Shown: positions 59,959-64,000 of the stretch, piece after piece
Position numbering within the stretch: the first letter of the stretch is position 1
How the letters are laid out: every line of letters begins with the position of its first letter
Source of the DNA: CBDDCX01 sp965226925
GTDB lineage: Bacteria; Gemmatimonadota; Gemmatimonadetes; Longimicrobiales; Gaopeijiaceae
Direction: 5' to 3'
Assembly: GCA_965226925.1 (NCBI GenBank)
Contig: CBDDEN010000009.1
Coordinates: 1 to 64,000, forward strand
DNA: 64,000 nt
Notes under the pieces: model-generated
Seen by the model: the letters and a program-made list of their open reading frames with translations, nothing else
Database searches by the model: none
Told to the model about the DNA's origin: nothing
Program-made: the position numbers and the translations under genes

Positions 59959-61690
59959 ATGCCATCAGTTCTGGTCCGAGCCCCGATTCTGGAACCCGTC
60001 CTCGTCGCTGCCATCCTCACCTCCGGCAGTCGTCTCGTCGCGCAGACATCTCAAGCCCCGACCAGTGCGGGTGGCGGCATTGAGGCGCAGCCCGTGGACC
60101 TGGTCGCCCTGCGACTCGGCAGCGGCGAAGGGATCGACATGGATGGCCGCCTCGACGACGACGCGTGGGGGCGGGCCGTCCCCATCACGGACTTCAGGAC
60201 CCAAGAGCCCGTCGAGGGCGGCACACCGTCCGAGAGGACGGAAATCCGGGTCGTTTATGACGAAGACGCGATCTACATCGGGGCCATGCTCTACGACGAT
60301 CCGTCGGGGATTCTGGCGTTCCAGAAGCGCCGCGATGGGTTCTTGAGCGCGGACGACCGCTTCATGTGGATCATCGATACGTTCAGGGACGGTCGAACCG
60401 GCTACTTCTTCGAGACTACTGCCACCGGCGTGATGAGCGACGCCCTGATCACCGGGGGCGGCGGCGGGGGCGGCGGGGGTGGGGGCGGTCGAGCAGGGGA
60501 CGGCATCTGGCAGGTGCAGACCGCCGTCCTGTCGGACGGCTGGTCGATCGAGATTCAGATTCCGTTCCGCACCCTGAACTTCGACCCCCAGTCCGACACC
60601 TGGGGCATCAACTTCCAGCGCACCATTCGCCGCAAGAACGAGGAGATTCTGTGGCGCGGATATCGACGCAATCAGAGTCTCCGAGAGCCGGTCCACGCCG
60701 GCAGGCTCACAGGCCTGGAGGGGATGTCTCAGGGAGGCATCGAGGCGGTGGCGTATGCGGTGACCAACTGGAAGAACGTGCCGGAGGAGGCGGATCCGAC
60801 CACCTATCCGAGCGACATCGGGCTCGACGTCAACTACAACATCACCACGAGCCTACGGGCCGGGGTGAGCGTGAATACGGACTTCGCCGAGGCGGAGGTC
60901 GATCAGCGGCGCCTCAATCTCACTCGCTTCCCTCTTCGTTTTTTCCGGAACAGCGCGACTTCTTTCTCGAAGGATCGGGCGTCTACGACTTCGCGCCCAG
61001 CAACGGTGCCGATCCGTATTTCAGTCGGCGCATCGGGCTGACCGAGGGCGAACAGATCCCCATCAACTACGCGGCCCGACTCGGGGGGCAGATCGGCCGA
61101 TACGAACTCGGATTCACCCAGGTCAACACCTCGGAGCTCGAGTCCGCAGACGTGGACGGTGGCACCTTCGCCGGGGAGAACTTCACGGTCGCTCGCGTCA
61201 AGCGGGGAATCTTCGAGCAGTCGACTATCGGCGCCATCTACACCCGTCGCTCGACGGGTGCCGACCCGGACGATCCGACCGCCGCGGCGCCAAGGGACCG
61301 GCACACCGTGGGAGCAGACCTCTACTACACGACCTCTCGGCTCTTCGGCGACAAGAACTTCACCCTGCAGGCTTTCGCAGCGTGGAACTCCAATCCCGAC
61401 CGAGATGTCGAGCGCTCCCAGTCGGATCTTTCGGCCCGCGGAATCCGGGTGAACTTCCCGAACGACGTCTGGTCGGGGCACCTCTCGTACCGTGAATTCG
61501 GAGACGACTACAGTCCGGCCGTAGGCTTCGTCACCCGGAACGGCTTCCGCCGCGTCGAGCCTAACATCAGCTGGCGGCCGCGGCCGGACATCGCTTGGAT
61601 TCGGGTGACGGGCTCTTCGGCGAGGATCGCGAGTTCACGACTCTCTCACGCGGCGCGAGCGTCAAGGTGAACTATACGTATCGGTTCTAG
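59959..61690 (+). pseudogene. DUF5916/CBM9-like protein with frameshift and internal deletion
   Basis: The CBM9-like domain (DGRLDDDAWGRAV, DTFRDGRTGYFFETTATGV) contains a run of 12 Gly inserted before GRAGDGIWQVQTA. The barrel start (DFAEAEVDQRRLNLTRFP) meets a T6 run (60939-60944); adding one T restores FFPEQRDFFLEGSGVYDF and PYFSRRIGLTEGEQIPIN. Near 61600 the frame changes again and jumps to the last strand, DREFTTLSRGASVKVNYTYRF, stop at 61690. Roughly 150 residues are lost. Confidence 0.78.
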
Positions 61691-61888
61691 TGTGGTTCCG
61701 CCTGGCAGCACGACTTCGGCCATACTACACTAGATAAGACGGAGGTCGATGGCCCAGCGCCGCACGAAATCGGATCTGCGGACTACTTCGGCGGTGAAAC
61801 CGGTGGCCGGTGTTGCCCGTAGGGCACGACACATCCGGGCGACCTTCGTCGCGGACCGAGGCCGAGAGCATTACGGGAGGACGAACGA

Positions 61889-62095
61889 ATGAGAGCGCTA
61901 GCCCCGATCGCGCTTACAGGACTCGTGAGTCTGATCTTGTTGGAGATCCTCCAGATCATCATGGCGCCCGTGGTCGCGTGGCTCCTTGGAGTTCTCGCCC
62001 TCGGCCTCAAGATCTCGCTCGGCCTGATGGCGGTCGGCGTCGCGATCTACTTTGTCAGGCGCTACTACCTGTCCCAGAAGGCGGCAGAGGCCTGA
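61889..62095 (+). CDS. Small membrane protein
   Basis: A 68-residue, almost wholly hydrophobic protein with two likely membrane segments (IALTGLVSLILLEILQIIM; ALGLKISLGLMAVGVAIYFV) and a short charged tail (RRYYLSQKAAEA). A strong GGGAGG eight bases upstream supports the ATG at 61889. No family recognised. Confidence 0.6.
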   Translation: MRALAPIALTGLVSLILLEILQIIMAPVVAWLLGVLALGLKISLGLMAVGVAIYFVRRYYLSQKAAEA

Positions 62096-62102
62096 TCCTC
62101 CC

Positions 62103-62120
62103 CTAGGGACGTGTCCCTAG
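62103..62120. terminator. Perfect 8-bp inverted repeat between convergent genes
   Basis: CTAGGGAC-GT-GTCCCTAG forms a hairpin (seven pairs around a four-base loop). It starts 8 bases past the stop at 62095 and overlaps the convergent stop at 62117. It could serve as a bidirectional terminator, although no T-run follows. Confidence 0.35.
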
Positions 62121-62491
62121 CGCCTCAGCGCCAACGTACACACGAAACGGTTATCCACCGTCTGCTCGATGAGGTGGACGAAGAGCGACACCGACTGCTC
62201 ATGCTCGCCAGGAATCACCTCCATGGGCCGCCCACCGCAGTCTTCCGATCTCAGCTCCACGACATGGCCACCCTTTTCCACGCGGATTCCGTTGATGGGC
62301 TGACGTCGCAGCATCTGGAGCGTGTCCATCACCTCACCATCGAGTAGGACTTCCGCTCCGATGGCCTCGGGAATCGCGAACGTGAAGTCGATCCGAACCA
62401 CGTAACCGCGGCCGCCCAACGCGCTGCAAAACATGATCACCAGCACAACCGCGAGAACCATCCACGCGGCCCGCCAACGAAGCCCTCTCAT
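62117..62491 (-). CDS. Small single-pass membrane-anchored protein
   Basis: About 124 residues from an ATG at 62491 (the frame is open to 62566, where a CGSC pair precedes). The N-terminal membrane helix is WRAAWMVLAVVLVIMFCSAL; the rest is a beta-rich exterior domain (YVVRIDFTFAIPEAIGAEVLL) with ELRSEDCGGRPMEV. No family recognised. Confidence 0.5.
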   Translation of the reverse strand: MRGLRWRAAWMVLAVVLVIMFCSALGGRGYVVRIDFTFAIPEAIGAEVLLDGEVMDTLQMLRRQPINGIRVEKGGHVVELRSEDCGGRPMEVIPGEHEQSVSLFVHLIEQTVDNRFVCTLALRR

Positions 62492-62646
62492 GAAGTCGGC
62501 CACAGCCCGCTCCCGATTTCGGCGGCAGGAACCACAGATCCTCGGCGAGCCATCCGGCCCGCGCACCCGGCCCTGAAGTTCGTATCACCTATCCGAACCG
62601 GAGGCAACCGGCGGTCGAGAAAGGGGAGGCGGGTCAACCATCGTCC

Positions 62647-62772
62647 TCACGCCGTCAGACCGTCTAGGACGCAGCCTTCGATGGACGGGCGGTCGACCTG
62701 AGAGACGAGTGCGGCCGGGCAGGCCAGGGACGCGGCGAGCAGGGCAACGGCGAAACGAACGGTCCGCGACAT
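62647..62772 (-). CDS. Tiny putative exported peptide
   Basis: A 41-residue ORF with a signal-like stretch (SRTVRFAVALLAASLACPAA) and tail VDRPSIEGCVLDGLTA. A GGAG lies eight to nine bases upstream of the ATG. It follows the Tat lipoprotein gene on the same strand. It could be real or chance. Confidence 0.35.
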   Translation of the reverse strand: MSRTVRFAVALLAASLACPAALVSQVDRPSIEGCVLDGLTA

Positions 62773-62833
62773 GATGAGGACTCCGTCAGGGGTTGACCTT
62801 GGCCGATCGTGGCGGGGGAAGACGGTCCGGGTA

Positions 62834-63517
62834 TCAGGGGTCCGGACAGGCCCAGGTCACGAGCCGCACCTCTCCCTCGGAGTCGGCGCAGTATCTCCTG
62901 GAGAATCGCGTTCCCGTGCCGACGGCCAAGAGAGCCTCCAGGCAAGGATCCTCCCCTCCCGAACGGCATTGAACGGCCTCTAGAGGACCGGCGCTGAACC
63001 ATCCCTCCCCGCCCGACATCGGGGCGCAGTCGAAGTCGATTCTGACGGTGATGCGCCGCCCCGTGCGGATGCGGAAATCGCCTTCGGCGGGAGTCAGCGT
63101 GGGATCCCACTCACCGATGTCGACCTCCTCGAACTCACGGAGCGCGTCGTCCGCCGGAATGGGCACGCCCAGGTCGTCCCCCAGGAGCGGGATACGCCAG
63201 AGGCCTGAGCTCACTGATATGTGGGCCGCCAACAAGACGTTGACCCGACCCCGAGAGTCGTAGTCGACGAAGACTCGCTGTACTCCTCGGGACACGTAGG
63301 CCAACGGCGGCTCCGACACGGGCGACGCGATCCGCACGGCGTTCTCGGACCACGGGAGAAGGATGGGCCGGTCTATGAGCGCTCCATCGGAAGCCGCCTC
63401 ACTTCGGGATCGCATCGCTTCCTCCGGCCCGCATCCGAGGACAGGAAGGGTCGGAGCCGCGAAACCCGCCGCCGCCGCGTGCCGCAGAAACGCGCGACGG
63501 TCGTACCGTTTGCCCAT
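62834..63517 (-). CDS. Tat-exported lipoprotein of unknown function
   Basis: 227 residues from the ATG at 63517, with AGGAGA five bases upstream (the frame is open to 63553). The signal has twin arginines (YDRRAFLRHAAAAGFAAP) followed by a lipobox (LPVLGCGPEE). The mature part is rich in beta structure, with several Cys near the C-terminus (CAPMSGGEGW, CRSGGEDPCLEA, YCADSEGEV, WACPDP) that may form disulfides. No domain recognised. Confidence 0.65.
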   Translation of the reverse strand: MGKRYDRRAFLRHAAAAGFAAPTLPVLGCGPEEAMRSRSEAASDGALIDRPILLPWSENAVRIASPVSEPPLAYVSRGVQRVFVDYDSRGRVNVLLAAHISVSSGLWRIPLLGDDLGVPIPADDALREFEEVDIGEWDPTLTPAEGDFRIRTGRRITVRIDFDCAPMSGGEGWFSAGPLEAVQCRSGGEDPCLEALLAVGTGTRFSRRYCADSEGEVRLVTWACPDP

Positions 63518-63734
63518 GGGAATCTCCTGAACCGATGTGAAGTGGAGCACCACACGCTACCGGTCTGCGCCGGTTCGGGCGGGTGCCGCGCACGGTAGAA
63601 CGGGCCCCCCCGGCAAGCAAGGTCCAACTCGACTCCACCAGAATGAGGGATGGCGGGGGGACGACGAACAGGAGCACCCGGCCAGGAACTCCATGGGACT
63701 CGCTCTCGGATCGTCGCCTGGGTATCGTCACGGC

Positions 63735-64000
63735 ATGATCGACACCCTGGATGAACCGCTCGCTCAGATCGCGGCAGCTCTACGCGGCAAGACGCTCTCC
63801 GCCAGCGAGCTGACGGAAGAGGCCATAAGGCGTCACCAGGCCACCGACTCGAGCAATCACGCGTACAAGCAGTTCGACCCCAAGGGTGCCCGGGAGATGG
63901 CGCGCCGAGCGGACGAGAGACTCGGCACGGAGTCGGCCCCGCCACCCTTCTGCGGGATTCCCGTCTCCGTTAAGGATCTGTACGGAGTCGAAGGGCTGCC
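63735..64000 (+). CDS. Amidase (amidase signature family), 3' cut by window end
   Basis: The first 88 residues of an amidase signature enzyme: IAAALRGKTLSASELTEEAI, NHAYKQFDPKGAREMARRAD, and the catalytic Lys in FCGIPVSVKDLYGVEG. The rest, with the Ser-cisSer pair, lies outside the window. The family includes GatA and free amidases; which one cannot be decided here. Confidence 0.8.
   Translation, partial: MIDTLDEPLAQIAAALRGKTLSASELTEEAIRRHQATDSSNHAYKQFDPKGAREMARRADERLGTESAPPPFCGIPVSVKDLYGVEGL

Noticed and set aside
60460..60490. Gly-rich run in the DUF5916 gene as a separate repeat element
   Set aside because: It is a simple GGC/GGG codon run within the coding sequence, not an independent repeat.
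60366..60936. Frame beginning at 60366 as a separate gene
   Set aside because: Before about 60940 it is a shadow of the DUF5916 frame; only the part after the T-run belongs to the real protein.
1..64000. tRNA, rRNA and CRISPR arrays
   Set aside because: I looked for conserved T-arm and anticodon patterns, rRNA sequence and regularly spaced repeats and found none that I could support.

Overview
The window is GC-rich bacterial chromosome, most likely from a member of the Gemmatimonadota or a close relative. This is inferred from gene content, not from a marker gene. The evidence is four DUF5916/CBM9-like outer-membrane proteins, an ADOP-type (FtsX/MacB) permease remnant, a PadR plus permease-prefix pair, BNR-repeat secreted proteins, KorAB in place of a 2-oxoglutarate dehydrogenase, and molybdenum hydroxylases with Tat signals. 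Many insertion sequences and broken genes suggest a genome under decay, as in some host-associated lineages. Several single-base breaks, however, sit in homopolymer runs and could be sequence errors; guaA, normally a housekeeping gene, is one of the broken genes.

Layout. 1-12.7 kb is an IS-rich, decayed region. It has three IS3-family copies (the first cut by the window edge), an inverted pair of IS1595-family elements, two damaged DUF5916 genes, an ADOP permease remnant, an intact dicarboxylate/glutamate symporter and a frameshifted lipoprotein. 12.7-13.8 kb holds a membrane protein and a pseudopilin. 13.9-15.7 kb is a decayed BNR-repeat exoprotein. A TPP riboswitch at about 15.96-16.04 kb precedes thiC. 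17.9-19.8 kb carries PadR, permease-prefix and MOSC remnants. 19.8-24.5 kb (minus strand) is an electron-transfer operon: an FAD/[4Fe-4S] oxidoreductase, korA and korB. 24.6-29.8 kb holds an RCK-domain remnant, a methyltransferase, an aminotransferase, and a NorB/CcoN-like heme-copper oxidase homologue with its diheme cytochrome c. 30-35.5 kb holds guaA (frameshifted), a secreted amidohydrolase and an APC transporter fused to EIIA and TrkA-C domains.

35.5-41.6 kb is the most coherent unit: eight tightly coupled minus-strand genes (enoyl reductase-like SDR, KAS III, FabA-type and FabZ-type dehydratases, KAS I/II, acyl carrier protein, acyltransferase, phosphopantetheinyl transferase). Together they look like a self-contained specialised fatty acyl assembly line. 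41.8-44.7 kb has a frameshifted TonB-dependent receptor and a His/Cys-rich exported protein. 44.9-50 kb is a phospho-signalling cluster: PP2C phosphatase, FHA protein, a Ser/Thr kinase whose DFG Asp is Gly, and a lipoprotein. 50-54.1 kb is a CoxSLM-type molybdenum hydroxylase with a broken large subunit. 54.1-56.2 kb is a fusion of two truncated genes. 56.6 kb encodes a tiny, extremely acidic protein. 57-59.7 kb is an IorAB-type molybdenum hydroxylase. 60-61.7 kb is another damaged DUF5916 gene. Small membrane or exported proteins follow, and an amidase runs off the right end.
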